A stretch of DNA of 64,000 bases from Bog-756 sp963699055 (GCA_963699055.1 CAVOTA010000001.1:682001-746000), one strand, 5' to 3'. Counted from the first letter of the stretch, positions 15,809-24,480 are shown. Notes: generated by a model not told the origin, from the sequence alone. Numbers and translations are program-made.

Positions 15809-17757
15809 ATGGTGACCGGGGGCAGTGATCCCGAAGCCGGAGGCGCGCCCGCAGCGCCGGTCGGGCCGGAGGCGACGTCGTCGGCCCCGACAGAGCTGAC
15901 ATCGAAGGCGACGTCGGAGGTGACGTCGGAGGTGACGTCGCTTGCGCCAGGTACCGACGACGGGGCGGACGTCGGTGCCGGTCCGGAGGCCGACGGGGCG
16001 GCTGACGTGGGTTCCGGCAGTGGTGCCGGAGGTGACTCGGGCGCCGGCTCGGGTGCGGGTGCGGGTGTCGACGCCGGCTCGGATGCGGGTGCGGTTGCCG
16101 ACGCCGGCTCGGGTGCGGGTGCGGGTGCGGTTGTCGACGCCGGCTCGGATGCGGGTGAGGGTGCGGTTGTCGACGCCGGCTCGGATGCGGGTGAGGGTGC
16201 GGTTGCCGACGACGGCATCGGTGCGGCGGCCGGTCCGGGCGCCGGTCCCGACGGGGGGTCGGACTCCGGTTCCGGGATCGTCCTCGCCGGATCGGTGGCC
16301 ACCGGTCGTCGGGGTCGGAGCAGGCGCCATCGGGATGCCCCGGCCCACCGTCACTCGGCGGGCCGTTCCGGTCGACAGGACGGCAGTGGGGACGGGGACG
16401 GGGGCCGTGGTCGGCGGCGTCGATGGCCGTGGATCGTGGTCGCCGTCGTGCTCGTGGTGATCGGGGCCGGCACCTGGGTCGCCGTCGACCGGATCACCAC
16501 GCCACTGGCCAGGCCCGTACCCCGGGTGACCGATGTGGCCGCAACCGTGGTTCCCGGGGCGCGCCGTCACTCCCGTGGCCGGCCAAAGGACAGGGGGCGG
16601 TGGCCGTCCCGTCGGTCGGTTTCACGGCGCAGTCCGGCCCCGAGTCGTCGGTGCCCATCGCCTCCCTCACCAAGATCACGACAGCGGTGGTGATCCTGCG
16701 GGACCACCCGCTGCCAGCCGGTGCCGACGGTCCGGTGATCACCGTAACGGCGGCGGATGCCGCCGAGTACCAGAACGAACTGCACAACGACGAGTCGACC
16801 ATCGCCATCCAGGCCGGGGAGACGCTGACCGAGCGGCAGATGCTCGAGGCGATGATGTCCCAGTCGGCCAATGACATCGCCTACAGCCTCGCCGTGTGGG
16901 ATGCCGGCTCGCTCCCGGCGTTCGTCGCCAAGATGAACGCCCTGGCGACCTCCCTCGGCACCACGGCCACCCACTACGTCGATGCCAGCGGCTACGACCC
17001 GCAGACGGTGTCGTCGGCATCCGACGTGCTGCGACTGGCGACCACCGGCATGGCGATCCCGGCCTTCGCCCAGATCGTCGCCCTCCCGTCGGTGACCCTC
17101 CCGCTCGTCGGCACGCTCCACAACATCGTCTCCGAGATCGGCACCAACGGGGTGGTGGGGATCAAGTCCGGCTACACGTCCGAAGCGGGCGCGTGCATGG
17201 TGCTGGCGGCCGACCGGGCCGTGGAGGGCCGCGAGGTGCTCGTCCTGGTGGCCGTGCTCGGACAGCCCACCCCACCGCCGACCCAACCGACCACGACCAC
17301 CACGACGACTCGGGCCACGGTCCCGGCCACCACGACGACGACCACGAACCCCCGGTCCACGACCACCACGACGGTCCCTGCCAACGATCTGCCGATCGCC
17401 GATCCCTTCAAGTACGCGCGGCCCACGACGGAGGCACTCCTGACCGCCACGTCGGCGGGACTCACCGCCGTGACGGTGGCCACGCACGGACAGCCGATCG
17501 GCACGGTCACCAGCACGTGGGGCGGGGTGCCGCACCCGGCCGCAGTCGTCACCTCGTCCGGTGCCTGGCTACCGGGATGGCCGGGCCAGCGGGTGTCGAC
17601 CCTGACCAGGTTCCGCTCCGTCGAGGCGGGCAGTCCGGCCGGCACCCGGGTGGGTGTGCGCATGTACGCCATCGGCGCGCAGTTCGTCGCCGTTCCGTTG
17701 GAGCTGGCGGAGCCGGTCCCGGAGCCCTCGGTGTGGTGGCGTCTGGCACACGCCTGA
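15809..17757 (+). pseudogene. D-alanyl-D-alanine carboxypeptidase with a single-base frameshift
   Basis: The protein is split between two frames. From ATG 15809 the first frame gives a Gly/Ala/Asp/Ser-rich cytoplasmic region, a basic patch and a membrane anchor (WPWIVVAVVLVVIGAG), ending in VAATVVPGA. The catalytic part, all motifs intact, continues in the -1 frame from about 16558 to the stop at 17757: SLTK (Ser codon 16663), SAN in MSQSANDIAY, and KSG in IKSGYTSEAG, then a Thr-rich linker and a C-terminal domain. Reading GGGG at 16556-16559 as five Gs would restore one frame of about 650 codons. It is either a true mutation or a sequencing error; without the anchor the enzyme would not reach the periplasm. 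Confidence 0.8.
16056..16215 (+). repeat. In-gene minisatellite, about 36-bp units (Ala-Gly-Asp-rich)
   Basis: Related units built on GTCGACGCCGGCTCGGATGC and GGTGAGGGTGCGGTT recur four to five times, two of them almost identical 36-mers between about 16130 and 16205. They encode repeats such as VDAGSDAGEGAV in the cytoplasmic region of the carboxypeptidase. Such arrays change length easily by slippage. Confidence 0.7.
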
Positions 17758-17763
17758 CATCGT

Positions 17764-17840
17764 CGGACGTCGGACGTCGGACGTCGGACGTCGGACGTAG
17801 GACGTGTGGCGTGTGGCGTTGGACGTGAGGCGTTGGACGT
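17764..17840 (+). repeat. Heptanucleotide repeat array (CGGACGT)n
   Basis: Five exact copies of CGGACGT (17764-17798) are followed by six variants of the same length (AGGACGT, GTGGCGT twice, TGGACGT, GAGGCGT, TGGACGT) to 17840, all in strict 7-bp phase. It begins 7 bases after the carboxypeptidase stop, in the 300-base gap before thrB. The rest of the gap holds a 13-base direct repeat (CCACGGGCGACGT, near 17864 and 17907) and the thrB -10 element; no gene is visible. Confidence 0.85.
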
Positions 17841-18045
17841 GGGACCCGAGGTGACGACGCCGGGCCACGGGCGACGTCGCCGGGGCGATGTGCGGCGTGC
17901 AGCGTGCCACGGGCGACGTGCGACCGGTCCCGCGGGGGACGATGGCGGGCGGCATCGTGGCGGAGACGGGGACGGTTCGAACCACCCCGTCGCCACGGTG
18001 ATGCCGGAGGTCGCACAGGTCACGCCCGCTGCAGGGCGCCGGGGG

Positions 18046-18051
18046 TACCGT
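18046..18051 (+). promoter_or_regulatory. -10 element giving a leaderless thrB transcript
   Basis: TACCGT at 18046-18051 ends 7 bases before the thrB GTG at 18058, placing the transcript start on the first base of the start codon. No ribosome site precedes the gene. This -10 supports GTG 18058 over upstream in-frame starts. Confidence 0.6.
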
Positions 18052-18057
18052 GGGGAC

Positions 18058-18939
18058 GTGCGAGCACGAGTTCCAGCGTCGTCGGCAAACCTCGGACCCG
18101 GGTTCGACACCCTGGGGCTGGCCCTGAACCGCTATGTCGTGGTCGACGTCGAACCGGCGTCCAAACTGATCGTGCGGTCGGTGGGGGAGGGTGAGGGACT
18201 GGCCGACGACTCCTCGCACCTGGCCGTACGGGTGGCGATCGACGTCGCCGGCACCGACCGGCTCGCCATCTCCGTGCGGTCCGAGATCCCGATCGCACGC
18301 GGCCTGGGCTCGTCGGCCGCCCTGGCGGTGGCTGCTGCCGCCGCCGCCGGTGCCGAGGACCCGCTGTCGGTGGCCACGGCCATGGACGGGCATCCGGACA
18401 ACGCCGCCGCATCGATGGTGGGTGGCTTCGTGGCGGCCGCCGTGGTGAAGGGTGGCGTGCACGTGGTGCGCCTGCCGTTGGACGTCAGCCTGGCCTTCGT
18501 GGTGATCGTGCCCGACGTGCAGCTCTCGACGGCGCGGGCACGCCAGTCACTTCCGACCGAGGTCAGTCGCGAGAGCGCGGCGTTCAACCTGTCCCGCATG
18601 GCGCTGTTGATGGCGGGGATGGCCGACTGCCGGCTGCTGATCCCCGAGGCGGCGGAGGACCGGTTGCACCAGGACTACCGCAGCCCGCTCTTCCCGGCGG
18701 CGCCCAAGCTCCTGGCGGCCATGGTCGCCGGCGGGGCACTCGCCTCGTGCTGGTCGGGCGCAGGCCCGTCCCTGCTCGGAATCTGCCGAGGGGTCGACGC
18801 ACCGAAGGTCCAGACCGCCGGCGAGCAGGCGCTGGCGGAAGCGGGACTGGCCGGACAGGTCCTGTCGCTGCACGCCGATATGGACGGCCTCATCCTCGAC
18901 CGGGACGGCACGGCCGGGCTGTACGACGACGACAGGTAG
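18058..18939 (+). CDS. thrB: Homoserine kinase
   Basis: A 293-residue GHMP kinase that phosphorylates homoserine in the threonine pathway. The N-terminus VRARVPASSANLGPGFDTLG is typical of ThrB; the ATP-binding GHMP motif is PIARGLGSSAALAVAAAAA, and the C-terminal glycine loop is GALASCWSGAGPSLLG. GTG 18058 is fixed both by homology and by the -10 element 7 bases upstream. Neither thrC nor hom is adjacent, unlike the usual hom-thrC-thrB operon, so the gene stands alone next to queF. Confidence 0.93.
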   Translation: MRARVPASSANLGPGFDTLGLALNRYVVVDVEPASKLIVRSVGEGEGLADDSSHLAVRVAIDVAGTDRLAISVRSEIPIARGLGSSAALAVAAAAAAGAEDPLSVATAMDGHPDNAAASMVGGFVAAAVVKGGVHVVRLPLDVSLAFVVIVPDVQLSTARARQSLPTEVSRESAAFNLSRMALLMAGMADCRLLIPEAAEDRLHQDYRSPLFPAAPKLLAAMVAGGALASCWSGAGPSLLGICRGVDAPKVQTAGEQALAEAGLAGQVLSLHADMDGLILDRDGTAGLYDDDR

Positions 18940-18942
18940 CCT
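18937..18942 (+). promoter_or_regulatory. -10 element of queF overlapping the thrB stop codon
   Basis: TAGCCT at 18937-18942 includes the TAG stop of thrB and ends 10 bases before the queF ATG (18952). It suggests a short or absent leader for queF. Confidence 0.45.
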
Positions 18943-18951
18943 CGTCGGGTC

Positions 18952-19311
18952 ATGCCCACCCAGCCCAGCAAGGACCTCCAGGCCGTCCCCAATCCGCAAC
19001 CGGGGCGTGACTACCTGGTCACGTGCGACACCCCCGAGTTCACCTGCCTGTGCCCCCTGACGGGCCAGCCGGACTTCGCCACGGTGCGTATCGCCTACGT
19101 CCCCGACGAGTCGCTGGTGGAACTCAAGTCGCTCAAGCTCTATCTGTGGAGCTTCCGCAACGAGGGTGGGTTCCACGAGGACATGACCAACCGGATTCTC
19201 GATGACCTGGTGGCCGCCGTCGCCCCCCGTCGGATCACGGTCACCACGGACTGGCTGGTGCGCGGCGGTATCCATACCGTCGTCGAGGCCTCCCACCCCG
19301 CCGACGGCTGA
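18952..19311 (+). CDS. queF: NADPH-dependent 7-cyano-7-deazaguanine (preQ0) reductase
   Basis: A 119-residue unimodular QueF that reduces preQ0 to preQ1 in queuosine biosynthesis. The catalytic Cys (Cys34) and Asp lie in EFTCLCPLTGQPDFA; VELKSLKLYLWSFRNEGGFHE carries the NADPH-binding and substrate-binding residues of the family. No other queuosine gene (queC, queD, queE, tgt, queA) is in the window. It converges on the HNH gene, with 43 bases between the stops. Confidence 0.93.
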   Translation: MPTQPSKDLQAVPNPQPGRDYLVTCDTPEFTCLCPLTGQPDFATVRIAYVPDESLVELKSLKLYLWSFRNEGGFHEDMTNRILDDLVAAVAPRRITVTTDWLVRGGIHTVVEASHPADG

Positions 19312-19354
19312 CCCCCACCAGGTCACCCGACCCTCAGCCGGCCCCGACCGACCC

Positions 19355-21067
19355 TCAGCCGGAACCGTCGGACCCGTCGGTCCCGTCGGGTTCCGCCGGC
19401 CGGTCGAGTCCGAGGTCGGGCTCCTGGCCGAAGGGGGGCTCCGGGGTGAACGTCCACCGCGGGTCCTCGTCGGTGGGCCCGGTGCGCTCGAGGGTCCAGC
19501 CCCCGTAGGTCTTCATCCGGTGGTGGCTCCGGCACAGCAGGGCCAGGTTGTCGAGCCGCGTGTCGCCGCCGGACTCCAGGGGGACCACGTGGTCGATCTC
19601 CAGGGTGTAGCCCACCCCGCACCCGGGCACCACGCAGTGGCGGTCCCGCAGGGCCAGGGCGGTGCGCAGGGTCTGGTTGACGGTGCGGCCCAGGTGGGCC
19701 ACGGCCCGGATGTCCCCGGCCTCGGTGAACACACAGGCCAAGAAGGCGTCGTCGGCCAGTCCGGCCGCCACCGGGACCGGGACGCTGCCCTGGCCGTCGA
19801 TCTCGCACAGCTCACCGGGCAGGGCCCGTCCCCGACGCAGGGCGGCCAGGTCCACCCGCACGATGACGGTGGCCGGCGGCGGTGCGGTGATCAGGTCGTC
19901 GACCCGGCCGAGGTCGTCGGGATCGGCCATCCGGTGGTCGTCGTCACCGGTGCCGGACGGGTCGTCGTCGATCTCCGTTCCCCGGTCGCCAGCCCCGGCC
20001 GTTCCCCGGTCGGGTCGGGCACCGGTGCCTCCGGCGGACCGGGCACCGGTGCCACCGGCGGACCGGGTGCCGGTGGCACCGGTTGTTCGGGTGCCGGCTC
20101 GGGACGACCGGGGCCCACCACCGGTTCCACCACCGGTGCCACCACCGGGTCCACCACCGGGCCGGGACCGTCGGGCCCCGTCGATCAGCACGAAGAGGGC
20201 GTCGGCCCGCAGGGCACCCTCGGACTCGGGCGGAGCAGCGGTGCCGCCCCCACCGGTGCCGCCCCCACCACCGGTGCCCCGTCCCCGTCCCCCGGAACGT
20301 CCCCGTCCCCCGGAACTCCCCCGTGTGCCGGAACCCGGGTCCGGGGCCGCCGCCTGCCGGCGGTCGTGGCGCAGGCGGTCGACCACCGGGCGGAGCCGGG
20401 CCAGCAGGGCCGCCCCCCGCTCGGGGGTGTCGGTGCCCGAGTAGCAGAAGGCCCCTTCGGCGTCGGTCCACGACGTGAAGGTGCGCCCGGCGTGGATCCG
20501 GGCCAGGGTGGCCACCGGGTCCACCCCGGCGGCCCGGGTGCGCACGGTGCGGCACCGTTCCCGCACCACCGGCAGGGGCACCTGGTCGATGCCGGCCAAC
20601 AAGGTGCCCTCGGCCGTGGGGTCCACGGTGGCGGCCCGGGTGACCTCGGTGAGCTTGGGCCCCGACAGGGTGCCCGAGCGCAGGGCCGCCTCGCACCCGG
20701 GCAGGTCCCCGAGGGCCCGTCCCGCCTCGAGGGTGCGCCGGGCGGCACCGGGGGAGCCCCCCTCCAGGTCGGCCAGCAGGCCCACCGGGGAGCGGTGGCC
20801 CTCGTCCTCCCAGCACCCCGACTGGGCGATCCGGGGGGCGAGCAGGGTCTTGGCCGCCACCACCAGGCGCTCCATCCGGGCGAAGGAGGCGTACAGGGCC
20901 ACCGCATCGGGTCCCACCAGGAGCCCGGGGTCGAGGTCGGCCAGGAGCCCGCCCAGGGCCTCGCCCACCGCCGCCGTCCGGGCCGCCAGACCGGGCTGGC
21001 CCCCGGGAGCCACCGCCACCGCAACGGTCGGGTCGGGGAGTGCGTCGAACATGGTGGCCAGCGCCAT
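19355..21067 (-). CDS. DUF222/HNH endonuclease-domain protein
   Basis: A 570-residue protein of the DUF222-HNH family that is multicopy in many actinobacteria. The N-terminal helical DUF222 region spans residues 1-260 (RMERLVVAAKTLLAPR, VRERCRTVRTRAAG). A Gly/Thr/Arg repeat linker follows at about 260-390, then the C-terminal HNH domain, CVVPGCGVGYTLEIDHVVPL and LDNLALLCRSHHRMK. Two Cys, the DH pair and the final His-His are present, so the nuclease fold looks intact. The biological role of the family is unknown. ATG 21067 follows GGAGG. The gene is antisense between queF and miaB. Confidence 0.88.
   Translation of the reverse strand: MALATMFDALPDPTVAVAVAPGGQPGLAARTAAVGEALGGLLADLDPGLLVGPDAVALYASFARMERLVVAAKTLLAPRIAQSGCWEDEGHRSPVGLLADLEGGSPGAARRTLEAGRALGDLPGCEAALRSGTLSGPKLTEVTRAATVDPTAEGTLLAGIDQVPLPVVRERCRTVRTRAAGVDPVATLARIHAGRTFTSWTDAEGAFCYSGTDTPERGAALLARLRPVVDRLRHDRRQAAAPDPGSGTRGSSGGRGRSGGRGRGTGGGGGTGGGGTAAPPESEGALRADALFVLIDGARRSRPGGGPGGGTGGGTGGGPRSSRAGTRTTGATGTRSAGGTGARSAGGTGARPDRGTAGAGDRGTEIDDDPSGTGDDDHRMADPDDLGRVDDLITAPPPATVIVRVDLAALRRGRALPGELCEIDGQGSVPVPVAAGLADDAFLACVFTEAGDIRAVAHLGRTVNQTLRTALALRDRHCVVPGCGVGYTLEIDHVVPLESGGDTRLDNLALLCRSHHRMKTYGGWTLERTGPTDEDPRWTFTPEPPFGQEPDLGLDRPAEPDGTDGSDGSG
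20000..20180 (+). repeat. Short tandem repeats in the HNH-protein linker
   Basis: Interleaved units such as GGCACCGGTGCC and CCACCGGCGGACCGGG recur across this stretch. On the minus strand they encode GGTGARSAGGTGAR-type repeats in the linker between DUF222 and HNH. They are probably a flexible spacer prone to slippage. Confidence 0.6.
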
Positions 21068-21127
21068 GGGAGAAGCCTCCCAGGGGGGTGTGACGGGGAG
21101 GGGCGCGGGGCACGGGCGACCGGGCCG

Positions 21128-21133
21128 TATCCT
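21128..21133 (+). promoter_or_regulatory. -10 element giving a leaderless miaB transcript
   Basis: TATCCT at 21128-21133 ends 7 bases before the GTG at 21140. The predicted start point is the first base of the miaB start codon. No ribosome site is present. Confidence 0.6.
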
Positions 21134-21139
21134 GGTGCG

Positions 21140-22555
21140 GTGAGCGAGCAGCAGCCCCGCACCTTCCACATCCGCACGTTCGGGTGTCAGATGAACGAGC
21201 ACGACTCCGAGCGGCTGGCCGGGGCCCTGGTGGCGGACGGCCTGGTGGCGACGGCCGACATGGAGACGGCCGACGTGGTGGTGTTCAACACGTGCTGCAT
21301 CCGGGAGAACGCCGACAACAAGTTCTACGGCCACCTCGGCAACCTGAAGGCCCTGCGGGAGTCCCGTCCGGACATGCAGATCGCCGTCGGCGGCTGCCTC
21401 GCCCAGATGGACCGGGAACGGGTACGGGAGCGGGCGGGCCATGTCGACGTGGTGTTCGGCACCCACAACCTGACGTCCGCTCCTGAGCTGCTGCGGCGGG
21501 CCTCGGTGGAGGGACCGATCGTGGAGATCCTGGAGGAGCCGGTACCGGAGGGCGGACCGACCGCCGCCGACCAGCAGACGGCGGCCCTGGCCGCAGTGCG
21601 CGACCTCCCGTATGCGGCCTGGGTGACCATCCAGACCGGGTGCGACAACAGCTGCGCCTACTGCATCGTGCCCGCCGTGCGCGGACCGGAGGTGTCGAGG
21701 ACCGTCGACGACCTCGTCTCCGAGGTCGAGGAGCTGGCCCGACGTGGGGTCACCGAGGTGACACTGCTCGGTCAGAACGTGAACTCGTACGGACGGGACC
21801 TCACGAGGCGCAGCCCGATCTTCGGTGACCTGCTGCGGGCGGTCGGGGGGGTGGAAGGGATCCGGCGGGTCCGGTTCACCAGCCCGCACCCGAAGGACCT
21901 CCGACCGGAGGTCATCGGGGCGATGGCCGGGACCCCGGAGGTGTGCAACCACCTCCACCTGCCCCTCCAGTCGGGCAGCGATGCCGTGCTGGTGGCCATG
22001 CGCCGGGGGTACACCGCCGAGCGGTACCTGGACCGCCTGGCGGCCGCCCGGGCCGGTGTGGACGACCTCGCCGTCACGACCGACCTCATCGTCGGCTTCC
22101 CCGGGGAGACCGAGGAGCACTTCGAGCAGACGCTCGAGGTGGTGGCCGAGGCGCAATTCGACAGCGCCTACACCTTCGTCTTCTCCCCGCGGCCGGGCAC
22201 ACGGGCAGCGGCCATGGAGGACCGGTTCCTGCCCACCGAGGTCACCGCCGAGCGGATGGAACGACTGCGGGCGGTGGTGGAGCGGTCCGCACTCATCCGC
22301 CATGCGGCACGCGTCGGACGGACCGAGGAGGTGGTGGTGGAGGGACCCTCCAAGCGCGACCCGTCCGTCACCACGGGCCGTACCGGCCAGAACAAGCTCG
22401 TCCACTTCGCCACCGTCGGGACGCGTCCGGTAGCCGCCGGGTCCTACGCCACGGTGCGGGTGACCGACGCCGCCCGGCACCACCTCACCGGCGAGCTCGT
22501 GGAGGTGACGGCCCGGCCGTCCCACCGGGTCCGCATCCCCGTCTCCGCCGGCTGA
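21140..22555 (+). CDS. miaB: tRNA-2-methylthio-N6-dimethylallyladenosine synthase
   Basis: A 471-residue radical-SAM methylthiotransferase acting on i6A37 of tRNA, the product of the adjacent miaA. The N-terminal UPF0004 domain carries three Cys for the auxiliary cluster (FGCQMNEHDSERL, NTCCIRENA, AVGGCLAQ). The radical-SAM motif is CDNSCAYCIVP, and LGQNVNSYG and TDLIVGFPGETEEHF are typical of MiaB. A TRAM domain ends the protein (GRTGQNKLVHF). GTG 21140 gives the exact family N-terminus and matches the leaderless promoter. miaA starts 4 bases after the stop. Confidence 0.96.
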   Translation: MSEQQPRTFHIRTFGCQMNEHDSERLAGALVADGLVATADMETADVVVFNTCCIRENADNKFYGHLGNLKALRESRPDMQIAVGGCLAQMDRERVRERAGHVDVVFGTHNLTSAPELLRRASVEGPIVEILEEPVPEGGPTAADQQTAALAAVRDLPYAAWVTIQTGCDNSCAYCIVPAVRGPEVSRTVDDLVSEVEELARRGVTEVTLLGQNVNSYGRDLTRRSPIFGDLLRAVGGVEGIRRVRFTSPHPKDLRPEVIGAMAGTPEVCNHLHLPLQSGSDAVLVAMRRGYTAERYLDRLAAARAGVDDLAVTTDLIVGFPGETEEHFEQTLEVVAEAQFDSAYTFVFSPRPGTRAAAMEDRFLPTEVTAERMERLRAVVERSALIRHAARVGRTEEVVVEGPSKRDPSVTTGRTGQNKLVHFATVGTRPVAAGSYATVRVTDAARHHLTGELVEVTARPSHRVRIPVSAG

Positions 22556-22559
22556 AGAG

Positions 22560-23588
22560 GTGGACGTCGCCCTGGTAGGGCCCACCGCGTCGGGCAAGTC
22601 GGCCATCGCCCTGGCGGCCGTCCGGAGCATCCGTGCCACGGGGACGACGGGTGACGTCGAGCTCGTCTCGGTGGACTCGATGGCCGTCTACCGGGGGATG
22701 GACGTCGGGACGACGAAGCCCGGGCCCGAGGTGCAGGCCGAGGTCCGGTACCACCTGATCGACCTCGTCGAGCCCGACGAGGAGTTCACCGTGACCCGGT
22801 TCCAGGCGGCGGCGGCCGACGCACGGGCCGGGATCGCCACCCGGGGCAACCGGGCGCTCCTGGTCGGTGGGACCGGGCTCTACCTGCGGGCGGTGACCGA
22901 CCGGCTCGAATTCCCCGGGCGCTACGAGGAGGTGGCCGCCGGGCTGCGGGACGACCTCGACGCCGCCGGCCCCGAGGGGAGTGCGGTCCGCACGGCCGCT
23001 GTCGGCGCACTGTTCGGCCGTCTGTCGGAGCTGGACGCGGTGGCGGCGGCCCGGATCGAGCCGGGCAACGAGCGTCGCGTGGTGCGGGCGCTGGAGGTGA
23101 CCCTCGGATCGGGGCGCCCGTTCTCGAGCTTCGGTCCCGGACTGGAGCGGTACCCCGCGAGTGCGGTCCGGATGGTGGGCGTGCGACCCGACCCCGCGGA
23201 CACGGACCGTCGGATCGGGGAGCGCTTCGACGCCATGATGGACGCCGGTCTTCTGGACGAGGTCCGGACCCTGGCGGCACGTCCGGCGGGGTTGTCGCGT
23301 ACGGCCCGCCAGGCGCTCGGCTACCGCGAGCTGCTCGCCCACGTGGAGGACGGGGTCCCGCTCGACGAGGCGGTGGACGAGGCGGTGCGTCGGACCCGCC
23401 AGTTCGCCCGGCGCCAGTGGTCGTGGTTCCGCCGTGACCCGCGGATCGAGTGGGTGGCACCGGACGGGGACCCGGTGGGCGTCCTCGTGGACCACCTGAC
23501 CGGGCACGCCTCCGACCCTGAGCACCCGACCGGGCACGCCTCCGACCCTGAGCACCCGACCGGGCGCACGCCGGACCCGGACCGGTGA
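22560..23588 (+). CDS. miaA: tRNA dimethylallyltransferase
   Basis: A 342-residue enzyme that transfers a dimethylallyl group to A37 of tRNAs reading UNN codons. The P-loop is LVGPTASGKSAIA; ELVSVDSMAVYRGMDVGT, LLVGGTGLYLRA and TRQFARRQWSWFRRD are family signatures. GTG 22560 starts the protein right at the P-loop, the normal position. The last 30 residues are an unusual decapeptide repeat (GHASDPEHPT twice plus a degenerate copy). It is coupled to miaB (4-base gap) and followed by dapF. Confidence 0.95.
   Translation: MDVALVGPTASGKSAIALAAVRSIRATGTTGDVELVSVDSMAVYRGMDVGTTKPGPEVQAEVRYHLIDLVEPDEEFTVTRFQAAAADARAGIATRGNRALLVGGTGLYLRAVTDRLEFPGRYEEVAAGLRDDLDAAGPEGSAVRTAAVGALFGRLSELDAVAAARIEPGNERRVVRALEVTLGSGRPFSSFGPGLERYPASAVRMVGVRPDPADTDRRIGERFDAMMDAGLLDEVRTLAARPAGLSRTARQALGYRELLAHVEDGVPLDEAVDEAVRRTRQFARRQWSWFRRDPRIEWVAPDGDPVGVLVDHLTGHASDPEHPTGHASDPEHPTGRTPDPDR
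23501..23582 (+). repeat. 30-bp tandem repeat at the 3' end of miaA
   Basis: Two identical 30-bp units (23501-23530 and 23531-23560) and a degenerate third encode the decapeptide repeat GHASDPEHPT. Because 30 is a multiple of three, copy-number change would keep the frame. Confidence 0.85.
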
Positions 23589-23606
23589 GAGAATGACCAT
23601 GAGATC

Positions 23607-24467
23607 ATGACCACGTCCCACGCCCCCTCACCCCTGCTCCGGTTCACCAAGCACCACGGTGCCGGGAACGACTTCCTGGTCCTGATCGACCCGGCCTCGA
23701 CCGGCGCGCTCCCGGCTGACCTGGTGCGTGCCCTGTGCGACCGCCGGTTCGGGGTGGGGGCCGACGGGGTGATCCAGATCGTCGACGCCCACGGTGCTGC
23801 GGACGTCGGCATGGTCCTCCAGAACGCCGACGGGCGGGAGGCCGAGATGAGCGGGAACGGCATGCGCTGCCTGGCCCAGGCCGCCGTGCTCAGCGCCCTG
23901 GTGACCCCGCCGGTCTTCACCGTGTCCACAGCGGTCGGGGTGAAGACGGTCGAGTACCACGAGGGGAGCTCCGTCCACGTGGCCGAGGCGTCCGTGGGTC
24001 TCGGGACGGTGGTGCTGGGGCCCGACCAGCCCCAGAAGTTCCCCGACCGCAGGGTCCGCACCGTCGACATGGGCAACCCCCACGTGGTCATGTTCGGGCC
24101 CTCGCTGGACGACGTGGACGTGGTCGGCATCGGTACCCACCTCCAGGGTGTCTACGAAGGCGGGATCAACGTCGAGTTCATCGCGTCGGGGGACGAGCCG
24201 GGCCACCTGGTGCTGCGGGTCTTCGAGCGGGGCGCCGGCGAGACCCAGGCCTGCGGCACGGGGAGCGCGGCGGCGGCGGCGGCGGCGCGCAGCTGGGGCC
24301 TGGTGGGGGACCGGGCCACGGTGCACAACCCGGGCGGCACCCTGCACGTCACGCTCGACGGCGACGAGGCCAACCTCCGGGGCCCGGTGCACCGGGTGGC
24401 CTCGGTCGTGGTCGACCCGGCGGCCGTGCTCGACGGGGCCCGGCCGGTGCCCTCGGGCGTGCGATGA
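23607..24467 (+). CDS. dapF: Diaminopimelate epimerase
   Basis: A 286-residue PLP-independent epimerase converting LL- to meso-diaminopimelate, the form used by MurE and as lysine precursor. The two catalytic cysteines are Cys88 in MSGNGMRCLA and Cys216 in ETQACGTGSAA. The N-terminus (FTKHHGAGNDFLVL) and MGNPHVVMF are typical. ATG 23607 lies 18 bases after miaA, so it is probably in the miaB-miaA-dapF-hflX-dapC operon. Confidence 0.96.
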   Translation: MTTSHAPSPLLRFTKHHGAGNDFLVLIDPASTGALPADLVRALCDRRFGVGADGVIQIVDAHGAADVGMVLQNADGREAEMSGNGMRCLAQAAVLSALVTPPVFTVSTAVGVKTVEYHEGSSVHVAEASVGLGTVVLGPDQPQKFPDRRVRTVDMGNPHVVMFGPSLDDVDVVGIGTHLQGVYEGGINVEFIASGDEPGHLVLRVFERGAGETQACGTGSAAAAAAARSWGLVGDRATVHNPGGTLHVTLDGDEANLRGPVHRVASVVVDPAAVLDGARPVPSGVR

Positions 24468-24480
24468 GCCCGGACGCGCG

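Noticed and set aside
16556..16560. Programmed -1 frameshift in the carboxypeptidase gene
   Set aside because: CCCGGGGC allows slippage, but no standard X XXY YYZ heptamer or convincing downstream pseudoknot is seen, and the family is not known to use recoding. A point deletion or sequencing error is simpler.
10967..16570. Very long minus-strand open frame (over 1800 codons) opposite dapA, rnj, ftsK and the carboxypeptidase
   Set aside because: It is a mirror of GC-rich coding on the other strand. Its translation is low-complexity with no domain, while the plus-strand genes are unmistakable. The same applies to long antisense frames around 2084-5458, 43810-46893 and 26013-28259.
17764..17840. 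CRISPR array
   Set aside because: The repeat unit is 7 bp with no spacers and no cas genes are present.
19355..21067. DUF222/HNH gene as a mobile element or homing endonuclease
   Set aside because: No inverted repeats, target duplication, intron or intein boundaries, or recombinase are present. The family is a common chromosomal actinobacterial paralogue group.
19202..21139. Plus-strand open frame running from queF through the HNH gene into miaB
   Set aside because: Only the part from GTG 21140 matches MiaB. The upstream part is antisense to a well-supported DUF222/HNH gene.
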